Origin: Rhizobium vallis
GTDB taxonomy: Bacteria; Pseudomonadota; Alphaproteobacteria; Rhizobiales; Rhizobiaceae
NCBI RefSeq assembly: GCF_003985155.1
Contig: NZ_ML133686.1
Coordinates: 714,001-778,000 of the forward strand
DNA: 64,000 nucleotides
Reading direction: 5' to 3'
Under the pieces are notes generated by a model that was given only the letters and a program-made list of their open reading frames with translations, was not told where the DNA came from and did no database searches. Shown piece by piece: positions 16,166 through 25,029 of this stretch (position 1 is the stretch's first letter; every line of letters starts with the position of its first letter). The translations under genes and the position numbers were made by a program.

Positions 16166-17137
16166 ATGCATGTATTGCACGGGCTTAAGACCGCGCTGAG
16201 AAAACGGCGGCAGGCCCGTAATGAAAAAATTCTCGTCAGGGAGCCGATCGTTGTCCCGCAATTCGCAGCGGCAACGCAGCCCGCTCATTATTTGTCCTGT
16301 GTTGCCATTGCCAAGAACGAGGGCGCCTATCTGGACGAGTGGATTCAGTTTCATCTGCTGGTCGGCATTTCGCATTTTTATATCTATGACAACGGATCGA
16401 CCGATCAGTCACTCTCGATACTGAGCGCCTATGAGAAGGCCGGCATTGTGACCGTTGTGCCTTGGCGTCCCTTCAGCGTTTGGGCGAACACCCAGAATAT
16501 GGCCTATGCCCATGCGGTCAGCAATTTTGGGCCGGGCAGCCGATGGATGGCCTTCTTTGATCTCGATGAATTCATGTTTCCGGTGCATGCCGCTTCATTG
16601 ACCGAGTTTTTGCAGGCGCGAGAGCAGGAGCAGGCGATCTGCGTCACCGGGGTCAATTTCGGAACGAGCGGCCACACTGCCAGGCCCGAGGGTCTGGTCA
16701 CGGAGAATTACCGGCAGGCGGTTCCTATGGACCTCCAGCGCGAGCATCCGAAGCTTCTGAACGTCAAATCGATCGTTCAGCCGGATCAGATCAGATCGAT
16801 CGAGAGCGTCCACTGGTTCAACCTCAATGGCACGAACAAGATCGGCGTGAATGAGGATGGTGAGCCGCTGCCGCGTTTCCCAAGGGAAGACCCGTTGAAG
16901 CTGAAGGCCGACACCGTGAGGTTTAATCATTATTATACACGCTCGCGCGATGAATTTTCCGCGAAGGTCAACGGATCCAATGCGCGCGGACCGCAGCTCC
17001 CGGCCGATGCCGAACAACGCTGGGCGATGTTCCGGCAGATCGAGGAATTCAGCCAGCCGGATGATACGATTCAAAGATTCCTTCCGGATTTGAAGGACAG
17101 GCTTTCCGCCTGGCAGAAAGAGAAGGCTTCAGCGTAG
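16166..17137 (+). CDS. Glycosyltransferase family 92-type protein
   Basis: This 323-residue putative glycosyltransferase has a GT-A fold of the GT92/DUF23 type. Recognisable are 'YLSCVAIAKNEGAYLDEWIQ', 'FYIYDNGSTDQS' and the metal-binding 'WMAFFDLDEFMF' with its DxD-like centre. The ATG was chosen for AGGAGAG 5 nt upstream; the frame is open further but without a ribosome site. There is no signal peptide, so it acts in the cytoplasm or at the inner face of the membrane. Rhizobial homologues are often scattered outside polysaccharide clusters. Acceptor and sugar are unknown, and neighbours give no clue. Confidence 0.8.
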   Translation: MHVLHGLKTALRKRRQARNEKILVREPIVVPQFAAATQPAHYLSCVAIAKNEGAYLDEWIQFHLLVGISHFYIYDNGSTDQSLSILSAYEKAGIVTVVPWRPFSVWANTQNMAYAHAVSNFGPGSRWMAFFDLDEFMFPVHAASLTEFLQAREQEQAICVTGVNFGTSGHTARPEGLVTENYRQAVPMDLQREHPKLLNVKSIVQPDQIRSIESVHWFNLNGTNKIGVNEDGEPLPRFPREDPLKLKADTVRFNHYYTRSRDEFSAKVNGSNARGPQLPADAEQRWAMFRQIEEFSQPDDTIQRFLPDLKDRLSAWQKEKASA

Positions 17138-17183
17138 CGTCTCGCGCTAGGCGAACGGACGTTGGATGGCCGAAGGAGAATGC

Positions 17184-18449
17184 ATGCCAGGTGACACCAG
17201 CAAGGTCGCCGACAAGGACGTCATCATCATCGGCGGCGGTGCCGCCGGCATTGCCGCTGCCCGCCGGCTGCAGGCAATCCGCCCGGATCTTTCCATCCTG
17301 CTGCTAGAAGCCGGCGACCGGCTCGGCGGCAGAGCCTGGACGGTCGGGCGCGAGCCCGATGGTGTCGGGCTCGATCTCGGCTGCGGCTGGCTGCATGGCG
17401 CGCGGACCAATGCCTGGACCGCGATCGCCGGAGAGGTCGGCCTGACGGTCGACCGCACGCCGGCACCCTGGAACGGCGGACGCCAGCTCGAGCGGGATGA
17501 GGCGGACGTTCGTGCTGCGCAGGAGGCAATCGGCGCCTATTTCGAACGGCTCGAAAGCCATGAAGGCGACGATACCGACATGGCCGAGATGCTCGAACCC
17601 GGCAATCCCTCGAACGGTCAGATCCGGGCGATCGGTACCTATATCACCGGCGCCGCGCTGGAACGCTCGTCGGTCGTCGACTACAAGAGATACGATCCCG
17701 GCCCCGGTCCGGATTGGCGGGTGCGCGAGGGTTACGGAACCTTGGTCTCCCTTTACGGCAAGCCGGTTCCGGCAAGGCTCGGTATCGAAGTCACCCGCAT
17801 CGATCATCACCATGCCGGCCGGATCGGCATCGAGACGAACCAGGGGATGCTCAGCGCTCGTGCCGTGCTCGTCACCGTTTCGACGAACGTGCTTGCCGCC
17901 GGCCGGATTGCCTTCGACCCTCCGCTGCCCGAGAAGACCGAGGCGGCAGCCCGTCTGCCGCTCGGGCTTGCCGACAAGCTCTTCCTGAGGCTCGCGCATC
18001 CGGAGGCGCTGCCGGCGGATACGCATATGCTCGGCTCCACCAGCCGCGGTGCGACCGGCACCTATCAGCTCCGGCCGCTCGGCGCCCCTGTGGTCGAGGC
18101 CTATTTTGCCGGCGACCTCGCGCATGATCTGGAGCGGGAAGGCAAAGAGGCTGCCTATTCCTTCGCCGCGGATGAACTGGCGGCGCATTTCGGTGCGGGT
18201 ATCCGAGACGGGTTGTCGGTGGCTAATATGTCGGCCTGGGCCGCCATGCCCCACATCGGCGGCTCTTATTCCTACGCCGAACCCGGCGCCTCCGATCTTC
18301 GCGGCCGTCTCGCCTCGCCGCATCAGGGACGGATGTTCTTTGCCGGCGAAGCCTGTTCGCGCTCGCGCTATTCGACGGCGCACGGCGCCTACGAGACCGG
18401 CGTCGCTGCCGCCGATCTGATCGCCGGCTCGCTTTCGCAAATTCCGTGA
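17184..18449 (+). CDS. FAD-dependent amine oxidase
   Basis: This 421-residue flavoprotein belongs to the monoamine/polyamine oxidase family. The FAD dinucleotide site is at the N-terminus ('VIIIGGGAAGIAAARRL', GGGAAG at about 17-22). It is followed by 'LLLEAGDRLGGRAW', the usual arginine motif. The C-terminus has 'GRMFFAGEACSRSRYSTAHG', the flavin-contacting segment. AAGGAG precedes the chosen ATG; another ATG 18 nt upstream lacks a site. Substrates of the family include polyamines and aromatic amines. A polyamine-type importer lies about 2.4 kb downstream, but the two are not in one operon. Confidence 0.85.
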   Translation: MPGDTSKVADKDVIIIGGGAAGIAAARRLQAIRPDLSILLLEAGDRLGGRAWTVGREPDGVGLDLGCGWLHGARTNAWTAIAGEVGLTVDRTPAPWNGGRQLERDEADVRAAQEAIGAYFERLESHEGDDTDMAEMLEPGNPSNGQIRAIGTYITGAALERSSVVDYKRYDPGPGPDWRVREGYGTLVSLYGKPVPARLGIEVTRIDHHHAGRIGIETNQGMLSARAVLVTVSTNVLAAGRIAFDPPLPEKTEAAARLPLGLADKLFLRLAHPEALPADTHMLGSTSRGATGTYQLRPLGAPVVEAYFAGDLAHDLEREGKEAAYSFAADELAAHFGAGIRDGLSVANMSAWAAMPHIGGSYSYAEPGASDLRGRLASPHQGRMFFAGEACSRSRYSTAHGAYETGVAAADLIAGSLSQIP

Positions 18450-18459
18450 TCATTACGGA

Positions 18460-18487
18460 CCGCGACGGCTCGCGGGAATATTTTTTT
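18460..18487 (+). terminator. Intrinsic terminator after the amine oxidase gene
   Basis: A 6-bp GC stem (CCGCGA with TCGCGG, loop CGGC) is followed after a few bases by seven T. It begins 11 bp past the amine oxidase stop and separates it from the aldo/keto reductase. Confidence 0.65.
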
Positions 18488-18675
18488 CTCACTTGTCGCG
18501 CGGGCCGGATTGGTTATCTTCCCTCTCGGCCCCTGTGCTGAGAGCGCAGAGCGCCATACGTCATCCGGCGGCAAGCGGCCGCCTCAAGCACGATATTGTC
18601 ATCGATTGCAGGAGCCCCGGCTTCTACCCCGACGGTTTTGCCGTCGGCTGCGGGTATCCGCATCAGGAGGAAGAA

Positions 18676-19707
18676 ATGGATTATCGCAAGCTCGGTCCCA
18701 GCGGGACCGTCGTCACCGCTTATTGCCTCGGCACCATGACTTTCGGCGCGGAAGCCGATGAGGCAGCATCCCACAAGCTACTCGACGATTATTTCGCCTG
18801 GGGCGGCAACTTCATCGATACCGCCGATGTCTACAGCGCCGGCAAGTCGGAAGAGATCATCGGACGCTGGCTGAAGGCGCGCCCGACCGAGGCCCGCCAG
18901 GCGATCGTCGCCACCAAGGGACGGTTTCCGATGGGCAATGGACCCAACGATATCGGCCTGTCGCGCCGCCATCTCGGCCAAGCGCTCGACGATTCTCTGC
19001 GTCGCCTCGGCCTCGAGCAGATCGACCTCTACCAGATGCATGCCTGGGACGCGCTGACGCCGATTGAAGAGACGCTGCGCTTCCTCGACGATGCGGTTTC
19101 ATCAGGCAAGATCGGCTATTACGGCTTCTCCAACTATGTCGGCTGGCATATCGCCAAGGCCTCGGAGATTGCCAAGGCGCGCGGCTATACGCGCCCGGTA
19201 ACACTGCAGCCGCAATATAACCTGCTGGTGCGCGACATAGAGCTTGAAATCGTCGCGGCCTGCCAGGATGCCGGGATGGGCCTGTTGCCGTGGTCGCCGC
19301 TCGGCGGCGGCTGGCTGACCGGCAAGTACAAGCGCGACGAGATGCCGACCGGTGCGACCCGTCTCGGCGAAAACCCCAATCGCGGCGGCGAATCCTATGC
19401 GCCGCGCAACGCGATGGAGCGAACCTGGGCGATCATTGCTGTTGTCGAGGAGATCGCCAAGGCGCACGGCGTCAGCATGGCGCAGGTGGCGCTTGCCTGG
19501 ACGGCGGCGCAGCCGGCGATCACCTCCGTCATCCTCGGCGCCCGCACGCCTGAACAGCTCGCCGACAATCTGGGCGCCATGAAGCTCAAGCTCTCCGAGG
19601 ACGACATGGCGAGACTGAACGATGTGAGCGCCCCTCAGCCGTTCGACTACCCCTACGGCAAGGGCGGCATCAATCAGCGCCACCGCAAGATCGAGGGCGG
19701 CCGCTGA
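18676..19707 (+). CDS. Aldo/keto reductase
   Basis: This 343-residue NADPH-dependent oxidoreductase has a (beta/alpha)8 barrel. AGGAGGAA stands 5 nt before the ATG, so the longer open frame upstream is not used. Catalytic residues are visible: Asp and Tyr in 'NFIDTADVYSAGKSEEI', Lys in 'IVATKGRF', His in 'IDLYQMHAWD'. The C-terminal 'SVILGARTPEQLADNLGAM' is the cofactor loop of the AKR11/YajO-type group. It stands alone behind its own 226-bp upstream region. The in vivo substrate is unknown; broad aldehyde detoxification is the usual role of this group. Confidence 0.9.
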   Translation: MDYRKLGPSGTVVTAYCLGTMTFGAEADEAASHKLLDDYFAWGGNFIDTADVYSAGKSEEIIGRWLKARPTEARQAIVATKGRFPMGNGPNDIGLSRRHLGQALDDSLRRLGLEQIDLYQMHAWDALTPIEETLRFLDDAVSSGKIGYYGFSNYVGWHIAKASEIAKARGYTRPVTLQPQYNLLVRDIELEIVAACQDAGMGLLPWSPLGGGWLTGKYKRDEMPTGATRLGENPNRGGESYAPRNAMERTWAIIAVVEEIAKAHGVSMAQVALAWTAAQPAITSVILGARTPEQLADNLGAMKLKLSEDDMARLNDVSAPQPFDYPYGKGGINQRHRKIEGGR

Positions 19708-19760
19708 GCCAGTCGAATAAACCTGTCCGCTTCGCGCCGAGGTGGACAGGATGTCCGGGT

Positions 19761-20621
19761 CTAGGACGATCGGCCGGCGCTCTGATGTGCCGGTCGCTCG
19801 CCCGTGCTGGCGAATGTCTTCAGGTAAATCGATAGAAGCTGCGTCTGCGAGGAGATGCCGAGCTTGCGATAGACGTTGCGGCGGTGGACCTTCACCGTGC
19901 CTGTGGAGATGTTGAGCCTGAGCCCGATCGATTCCGAGGAATGTCCTTGCAGCACCAGATCGACGATCGCGGTTTCGCGGCTCGTCAGCTTGAGATCGCG
20001 CCAGACGGTGTCGGCCGGCTGTAGCGCCTGCGCCGCCGCGCCGCGCTTCTTGCCCGTTCGCATGCCGGCATCAAGCTGCGCATCGAAGCGGGCGCCAAGC
20101 CCCGGCCAGACATGCCGGACCAGACTTGCTACCAGAGGTTCTGCCTTTTTCAGCAGGGCGAATTCGGCCGGCGGAAACGGGCCGGTCTTTTCCCGGCGCA
20201 TCAGCGACAGCACGACGGTGATATCGTCATCAAGCGTCACGAAGAAGCCGATCTCCTCGGCAAGCCCGGTTTGCACATAATAGCTTCGGTAATATTCGCT
20301 GGAGAAGAAGCGGTCGGGCGCCAGCTCGCGCATGCGGAAGACACCGGGCCGGCGCGCCCGGGCGGTCTGGTAGAACGGGTCGAGCAGATAGGGCCCGACC
20401 TGATAGAGGGTGACGAAGACGACGTTCTCTTGCGGATCGAAGGTGCTGTAGAGATCGATCGGCCGCTCCTTGCCGCGATAGGCGAAGACGACGACATAAT
20501 CGAAGCGCACCAGCGCCGCCATCATCCGGCGGAACGCCTCTCCGAACTCCGCATCCGCCATGACGGGCTTTCCGACGGTGGCGTCGAAAGCCTGAAACAG
20601 TGCTTCGAGATCAATACTCAT
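19761..20621 (-). CDS. LuxR-type HTH transcriptional regulator
   Basis: The protein has 286 residues. The N-terminal about 200 residues form a sensor region not recognised as an autoinducer domain. The C-terminal LuxR/GerE helix-turn-helix is clear: 'LTSRETAIVDLVLQGHSSES' followed by 'TGTVKVHRRNVYRKLGI'. The start is the ATG with GGGGAGG about 10 nt upstream; the frame stays open far upstream, across the divergent ABC genes, but that part is not coding. It is divergent from the polyamine-type transporter operon, with an 18-bp dyad between them, so it probably controls that operon in response to a nutrient signal. Confidence 0.87.
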   Translation of the reverse strand: MSIDLEALFQAFDATVGKPVMADAEFGEAFRRMMAALVRFDYVVVFAYRGKERPIDLYSTFDPQENVVFVTLYQVGPYLLDPFYQTARARRPGVFRMRELAPDRFFSSEYYRSYYVQTGLAEEIGFFVTLDDDITVVLSLMRREKTGPFPPAEFALLKKAEPLVASLVRHVWPGLGARFDAQLDAGMRTGKKRGAAAQALQPADTVWRDLKLTSRETAIVDLVLQGHSSESIGLRLNISTGTVKVHRRNVYRKLGISSQTQLLSIYLKTFASTGERPAHQSAGRSS

Positions 20622-20697
20622 CGACAGCCTCCCCAACCGCCCATCCGGAATGCCTGCAGCATCCATATACACCTTCCACGAAGAGATGTGAGGCAGA

Positions 20698-20715
20698 ATA
20701 CCTCTTTCGGGGTAT
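20698..20715. promoter_or_regulatory. Candidate LuxR-type operator
   Basis: An 18-bp dyad, ATACCTC-TTTC-GGGGTAT, with six Watson-Crick pairs and one G-T pair, lies between the LuxR-type regulator and the divergent ABC operon. Length and symmetry fit a lux-box-like site for a dimeric GerE domain. Confidence 0.5.
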
Positions 20716-20810
20716 ATACCGTGCGGGAAGCCCGGGCTTAGTCTTTCCTCAACGACGGTGGCAAAAGGCAGCGCTAGACTGCCCGTACCAACCAACCGCA
20801 GGGAACAGAC

Positions 20811-21911
20811 GTGGCATCCGCTTCGACGAACGATATCGAATTCCGTTCGGTCACCAAGAATTATGGCGCGGTGACCGCCGTGAGTGACATAAACCTGAAT
20901 GTACCGAAGGGGGCTTTCCTCGCCTTGCTCGGTCCTTCCGGCTGCGGCAAGACCACGTGTCTGCGCATGATCGGCGGCTTCGAGCAGCCGAGCGAGGGCG
21001 TCGTGCTGATCGACGGACGGGAGATGAACGGCGTGCCGGCCTATCGCCGTCCCGTCAACATGGTCTTCCAGCATTACGCGCTGTTTCCGCATTTCAACGT
21101 CGAACAGAATGTCGCCTATGGCCTGAGGCAGATGCGGCCGAGGATCGCGGCGGCCGAGATCAACCGCCGCGCGGCGGAGGCGCTCGAAATGGTGCGGCTC
21201 GGCGGTTTTGCCAAGCGGCGCATTCACGAGATGTCCGGCGGCCAGCAGCAGCGCGTGGCGTTGGCGCGGGCAATCGTCAACCGGCCTTCGGTGCTGCTGC
21301 TCGACGAGCCGCTGGCCGCACTCGACAAGAAGCTGCGCTCGGCCATGCAGATCGAATTGCAGACGCTGCAGCGCGAACTCGGCATCACCTTCGTGCTCGT
21401 CACCCACGATCAGGAAGAGGCGCTGTCGATGGCCGATGTTGTCTGCGTCATGAGCGCCGGACGCATTCGCCAGCTCGGCACGCCGCAGGAGGTCTACGAC
21501 CGCCCGGCCGATCTTTTCGTCGCCGATTTCGTCGGCAAGACCAATCGGATCGGCGCGACGATGGAGGCAGATGGCAACACGTTGCGCCTTGCCGGCGGCT
21601 CGGCGCTCGCGGCCGGCGCACGGTCCGGTATTGCGCCAGGGGAGGTCACCATAGCAATCCGCCCGGAGGCGATCCGGCTGACGCGGGCTGCCGTCGGCGG
21701 CACTTCCTTTGCCGGAACGGTCACGCACCGCATCTTCCTCGGCTCATCGGCCGAATATGCCGTCACCGTTCCGGGGCTTGGCGATTTCCTCGTTACCGCC
21801 GACCGGCGCAGCATGAACGAGAGCGATCTGGTCGAGCCGGGAGAAGCGGTCTTCCTCGGCTTCGATCCCGATATGGCCCATGTCTTTCCTTCTCCAGCAT
21901 CGAGTGCATAA
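20811..21911 (+). CDS. ABC transporter ATPase, spermidine/putrescine (PotA) type
   Basis: This 366-residue ATPase energises the importer encoded by the next genes. Walker A is 'GPSGCGKTT' (about residues 42-50), the Q-loop is 'MVFQHYALFPHF', the signature is 'MSGGQQQRVALARAI', and Walker B is 'VLLLDEPLAALDKKL' with the H-loop 'LVTHDQEEAL'. The C-terminal 110 residues are a TOBE regulatory domain with 'IAIRPEAIRL'. It starts with GTG, preceded by AGGGAA. It is the first gene of the operon and faces the LuxR-type regulator. Polyamine transport is the family default; opines or other amines are also possible. Confidence 0.92.
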   Translation: MASASTNDIEFRSVTKNYGAVTAVSDINLNVPKGAFLALLGPSGCGKTTCLRMIGGFEQPSEGVVLIDGREMNGVPAYRRPVNMVFQHYALFPHFNVEQNVAYGLRQMRPRIAAAEINRRAAEALEMVRLGGFAKRRIHEMSGGQQQRVALARAIVNRPSVLLLDEPLAALDKKLRSAMQIELQTLQRELGITFVLVTHDQEEALSMADVVCVMSAGRIRQLGTPQEVYDRPADLFVADFVGKTNRIGATMEADGNTLRLAGGSALAAGARSGIAPGEVTIAIRPEAIRLTRAAVGGTSFAGTVTHRIFLGSSAEYAVTVPGLGDFLVTADRRSMNESDLVEPGEAVFLGFDPDMAHVFPSPASSA

Positions 21912-21933
21912 ACCAGAACAAGGGAACAGCATC

Positions 21934-23094
21934 ATGAGCAAGGACTACAAGGATAATCTGCCCATTACCGCTGAAGGTTTCATGGATGAGTTCATGCGCC
22001 TGAAGCGCGGCTCCGTCAGCCGCCGCCACTTCCTCGGCGTCACCGGCCTCGGGCTTGCGGCCGCCGTTATGTCGCGGTTCCCCGGCGCGCTGTCGACGCC
22101 TGCCTATGCAGGCGATCTCGGAACCCAGATGTCGATCGCCACCTGGCCGAACTACCACGATCCCGCGACGTTCGAGAACTTCAAGGCGGCGACCGGCGTC
22201 GCCGTGGAGGTCAACGTTTTCGGCTCCAACGAGGAAATGCTGGCCAAGCTCCAGGCGGGTGCCTCCGGCTGGTCGCTCTTCGTGCCAACCAACTACACGA
22301 TCTCCACCCACCACAAGCTCGGCCTGATCGACGAACTCGATCTGTCGAAGATCCCGAATTTCAGTCAGGCAACGGAAAACTCGCGCTTCACCAAGGAGGG
22401 CATGATCGACGGCAAGACCTATGCCGTGCCGAAGAACTGGGGCACGACGGGGTTCTCGGTCAATACGTCGAAGATCAAGACCAAGCTTTCGAGCTGGAAG
22501 GATTTCTTCGAGATCGCCCAAACGGAAGCCGATGGCCGCGCCATGGTGCACGATTATCAGCTGACGACGATCGGCAGCGCGCTGGTCTCGCTCGGCTACG
22601 ACTTCAACTCGATCAAGGCGGACGAACTGGCCAAGGCCGAGGAGCTGCTGATCAAGGTCAAGCCACACCTGTTCGCCATCAACAGCGACTACCAGCCGGC
22701 AATGCGCGCCACCGACGCCTGGCTTACCATGTGCTGGACCAACGACGGTGCGCAGCTCAACCGCGACGTTCCCGAGATCGCCTATGTGCTCGGCACCGAC
22801 GGCGGCGAGATCTGGACGGACTACTACGCCATCCCGAAAGATGCGCCGAACAAGGCGGCGGGTTATGCGCTTCTCAACTACCTGATGGACCCTGCCAATG
22901 CTGTGAAGGAGCACATCGCCAACGGCGCGCCGGCGACGGACAGCCGCGTCATCACGCTGCTGCCGAAGGAAATCACCGCCAACAAAATCGTCTATCCGGA
23001 AGAGGCGTCGCTGACGCCGCTGGAATTCGGCGCGGCGGTGACGCTGACCGATCCCGGCCGCGCCGAGCTGATGGCGCGCTTCAAGTCGGCTTGA
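21934..23094 (+). CDS. Periplasmic binding protein, spermidine/putrescine (PotD) type, Tat-exported
   Basis: The protein has 386 residues. The N-terminus has a twin-arginine signal ('SRRHFLGVTGLGLAAAVMSR', about residues 29-48) after an unusually long hydrophilic lead, so export is probably by the Tat system rather than Sec. The mature part has PotD-type features: 'MSIATWPNYHDPATFENFKA' at the start and 'WTDYYAIPKDAPNKAAGYAL' near the end. The ATG follows AAGGGAAC. It lies 22 bp after the ATPase gene. An inverted-repeat element separates it from the permease genes. Confidence 0.9.
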   Translation: MSKDYKDNLPITAEGFMDEFMRLKRGSVSRRHFLGVTGLGLAAAVMSRFPGALSTPAYAGDLGTQMSIATWPNYHDPATFENFKAATGVAVEVNVFGSNEEMLAKLQAGASGWSLFVPTNYTISTHHKLGLIDELDLSKIPNFSQATENSRFTKEGMIDGKTYAVPKNWGTTGFSVNTSKIKTKLSSWKDFFEIAQTEADGRAMVHDYQLTTIGSALVSLGYDFNSIKADELAKAEELLIKVKPHLFAINSDYQPAMRATDAWLTMCWTNDGAQLNRDVPEIAYVLGTDGGEIWTDYYAIPKDAPNKAAGYALLNYLMDPANAVKEHIANGAPATDSRVITLLPKEITANKIVYPEEASLTPLEFGAAVTLTDPGRAELMARFKSA

Positions 23095-23118
23095 TTTGGT
23101 CTGCCGTTGCCTCTTGTC

Positions 23119-23285
23119 TCTTCTCCCCAGCGGGGAGAAGTGCCGGAGCGTTAGCGAGGTGATGAGGGGGTGCGAAGAGCGCCAGCGAAGCGCAGCCTGA
23201 GCGGAAAGCGAAGGCTAATTAGCATCCTGCCGTGTAGCCCCCTCATCCGACCCTGCGGGCCACCTTCTCCCCGCTGGGGAGAAGA
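23119..23285. repeat. RIME-like palindromic intergenic element
   Basis: Two inverted arms of about 50 bp (23119-23170 and 23238-23285) each contain TTCTCCCC, a 4-nt centre and GGGGAGAAG, and each ends in GATGAGGGGG or its complement. This is the layout of the Rhizobium intergenic mosaic elements spread through rhizobial genomes. It sits inside the transporter operon, where it would form a large RNA hairpin. Confidence 0.75.
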
Positions 23286-23341
23286 GGGAGCGCGGGGACA
23301 TGTATTGGCCATTCAACGAACATTGAGACGATCGAACTGAA

Positions 23342-24208
23342 ATGCCCCTTGCACCAAACACGAAAAAACGCCTCGTCACGGCCGCGCTCGTCGCCCCGGC
23401 CAGCATCTGGCTGTTCGTGTTCCTGGTCTTGCCCTTCATCGCCATCATCGTCTTCGCCTTCGGCGAGAGGGCGCCGGAGGGCGGTTATCAGGCGGCTTTC
23501 ACCTTTGCACAGTTTGCCAATCTCGGTTCGCGCGCCGCCGCCTTCAAGAACACGCTGATCCTTGCGCCGATCGGCGCCTTCGCCTGCCTGATCGTCGCCT
23601 ATCCCGTCGCTTATTACCTTGCCGTCAAGGTAAGCGCCAAATACCGGCTGCTTCTGGTCTCCCTCGTCGTCGTCCCTTTCTGGACCAGCCTTCTCGTGCG
23701 CACCTATGCCTGGATGTACATCCTCGGCGCCCGCGGGATTCCGCATCTGCTGGAGATGATCGGCATCGAGAATGTCCGGCTGCTGAACACGCCGGGCGCC
23801 GTGCTGCTCGGCATCGTCTATGGCTACCTGCCGCTGATGATCATGCCGATCTATGTCAGTCTCGAAAAACTCGACCGCCGGCTGCTCGAAGCTTCCGCCG
23901 ATCTCGGCGCGCGGCCGCTTTCGACCTTCTTCGGCATCACCCTGCCGCTGTCGCTTCCAGGCGTGATGACCGGCATCGCGCTCGTGACCATCCTGCTGCT
24001 CGGCGAATATCTGATCCCGCAGCTGCTCGGCGGCGGCAAGGTCTTCTTCATCGGCAATGCGCTGGTCGATCTCTTCCTGCAATCGCGCAACTGGCCGTTC
24101 GGTTCGGCGATCGCCGTCACCCTCGTCGTTGTCGTCGTCATCGTGCTGCTGATCGCCATGCGCATCGCCTGGCGTGTTGCCGACACCCGCCAGGTGGATC
24201 TCGTCTGA
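23342..24208 (+). CDS. ABC transporter permease, PotB type
   Basis: This 288-residue inner-membrane permease has six predicted helices. The first is residues 11-38. The EAA loop is visible as 'EASADLGARPLSTFFGITLP', the contact for the PotA-type ATPase. The ribosome site is weak, which fits its position 247 bp after the binding-protein gene, behind the palindromic element. It overlaps the next permease by one base (TGATG). Together they should form the membrane channel of the polyamine-type importer. Confidence 0.92.
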   Translation: MPLAPNTKKRLVTAALVAPASIWLFVFLVLPFIAIIVFAFGERAPEGGYQAAFTFAQFANLGSRAAAFKNTLILAPIGAFACLIVAYPVAYYLAVKVSAKYRLLLVSLVVVPFWTSLLVRTYAWMYILGARGIPHLLEMIGIENVRLLNTPGAVLLGIVYGYLPLMIMPIYVSLEKLDRRLLEASADLGARPLSTFFGITLPLSLPGVMTGIALVTILLLGEYLIPQLLGGGKVFFIGNALVDLFLQSRNWPFGSAIAVTLVVVVVIVLLIAMRIAWRVADTRQVDLV

Positions 24209-25017
24209 TGCGCGCGCTGGTCACCGCAGTCTACCTGTTCCTCTATACGCCGATAGCGCTCGTCGTGTTGTTCTCCTTCAATGCCGGCCGCAATGCCAGC
24301 GAGTTCACCGGCTTCTCCACGCAATGGTATGGCAAGGCGCTCGCCAACACCTTCCTGATGGAGGCCCTGCAGAACAGCCTGATCATCGCGTTTACCAGCG
24401 CCGGGCTCGCCGCCGTTTTCGGCACGATGGCGGCAATCGGCATGGAGCGGCTCGGCGCCCGCACCCGGGCGGTCTTCGACGGGCTGTTCGCTGCTGCGAT
24501 CGTCGTGCCGGGTGTCGTCATCGGCATTGCGACGCTGGTTGCGCTCGTCGAGGTCTTCGGCTTCGTCAATCCGCTGATCGCCGCCGTCTGGCCGAGCGAA
24601 CAGGCGCCGAAGCTTTCACTGGGCTACGGCTCGATCATCGCCGCCCACGGCCTCTTCACCATGGCGCTGGTGACGATGATCGTCAAAGCGCGCATCGCCA
24701 GCCTCGGCCGCGATATCGTCGAGGCGTCGAGCGATCTCTATGCCACGCCCTTCACCACCTTCCGCCAGATCGTGCTGCCCCAGATCCTGCCGTCGATCTT
24801 GGCCGGTTTCCTGCTCGCCTTCACCTTCTCCTTCGACGATTTCATCATCGCCTTCTTCGTCGCGGGCTCGAACACGACGCTGCCGATCTATGTCTTCGCC
24901 TCGATCCGCCGCGGCGTGACGCCGGAGATCAACGCCGTCGCCACCATGGTGCTCATCGCATCGCTGGGACTGATCCTCATCGCGCGCTTCCTGATGCGCG
25001 AGAAAACAACAAACTGA
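24208..25017 (+). CDS. ABC transporter permease, PotC type
   Basis: This 269-residue second permease of the importer has about six helices and the EAA loop 'EASSDLYATPFTTFRQIVLP'. The characteristic PotC segment 'FTFSFDDFIIAFFVAGSNTT' follows. Its ATG overlaps the previous stop, so the two permeases are made in equal amounts. The next gene, an SDR dehydrogenase, starts 12 bp later, which makes it part of the same transcript. Confidence 0.93.
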   Translation: MRALVTAVYLFLYTPIALVVLFSFNAGRNASEFTGFSTQWYGKALANTFLMEALQNSLIIAFTSAGLAAVFGTMAAIGMERLGARTRAVFDGLFAAAIVVPGVVIGIATLVALVEVFGFVNPLIAAVWPSEQAPKLSLGYGSIIAAHGLFTMALVTMIVKARIASLGRDIVEASSDLYATPFTTFRQIVLPQILPSILAGFLLAFTFSFDDFIIAFFVAGSNTTLPIYVFASIRRGVTPEINAVATMVLIASLGLILIARFLMREKTTN

Positions 25018-25029
25018 ACGGGAAACACC

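Noticed and set aside
20622..21728. Long N-terminal extension of the LuxR-type regulator frame
   Set aside because: The frame stays open antisense to the ABC ATPase gene, which has all its motifs; the regulator starts at 20621 with a clear ribosome site.
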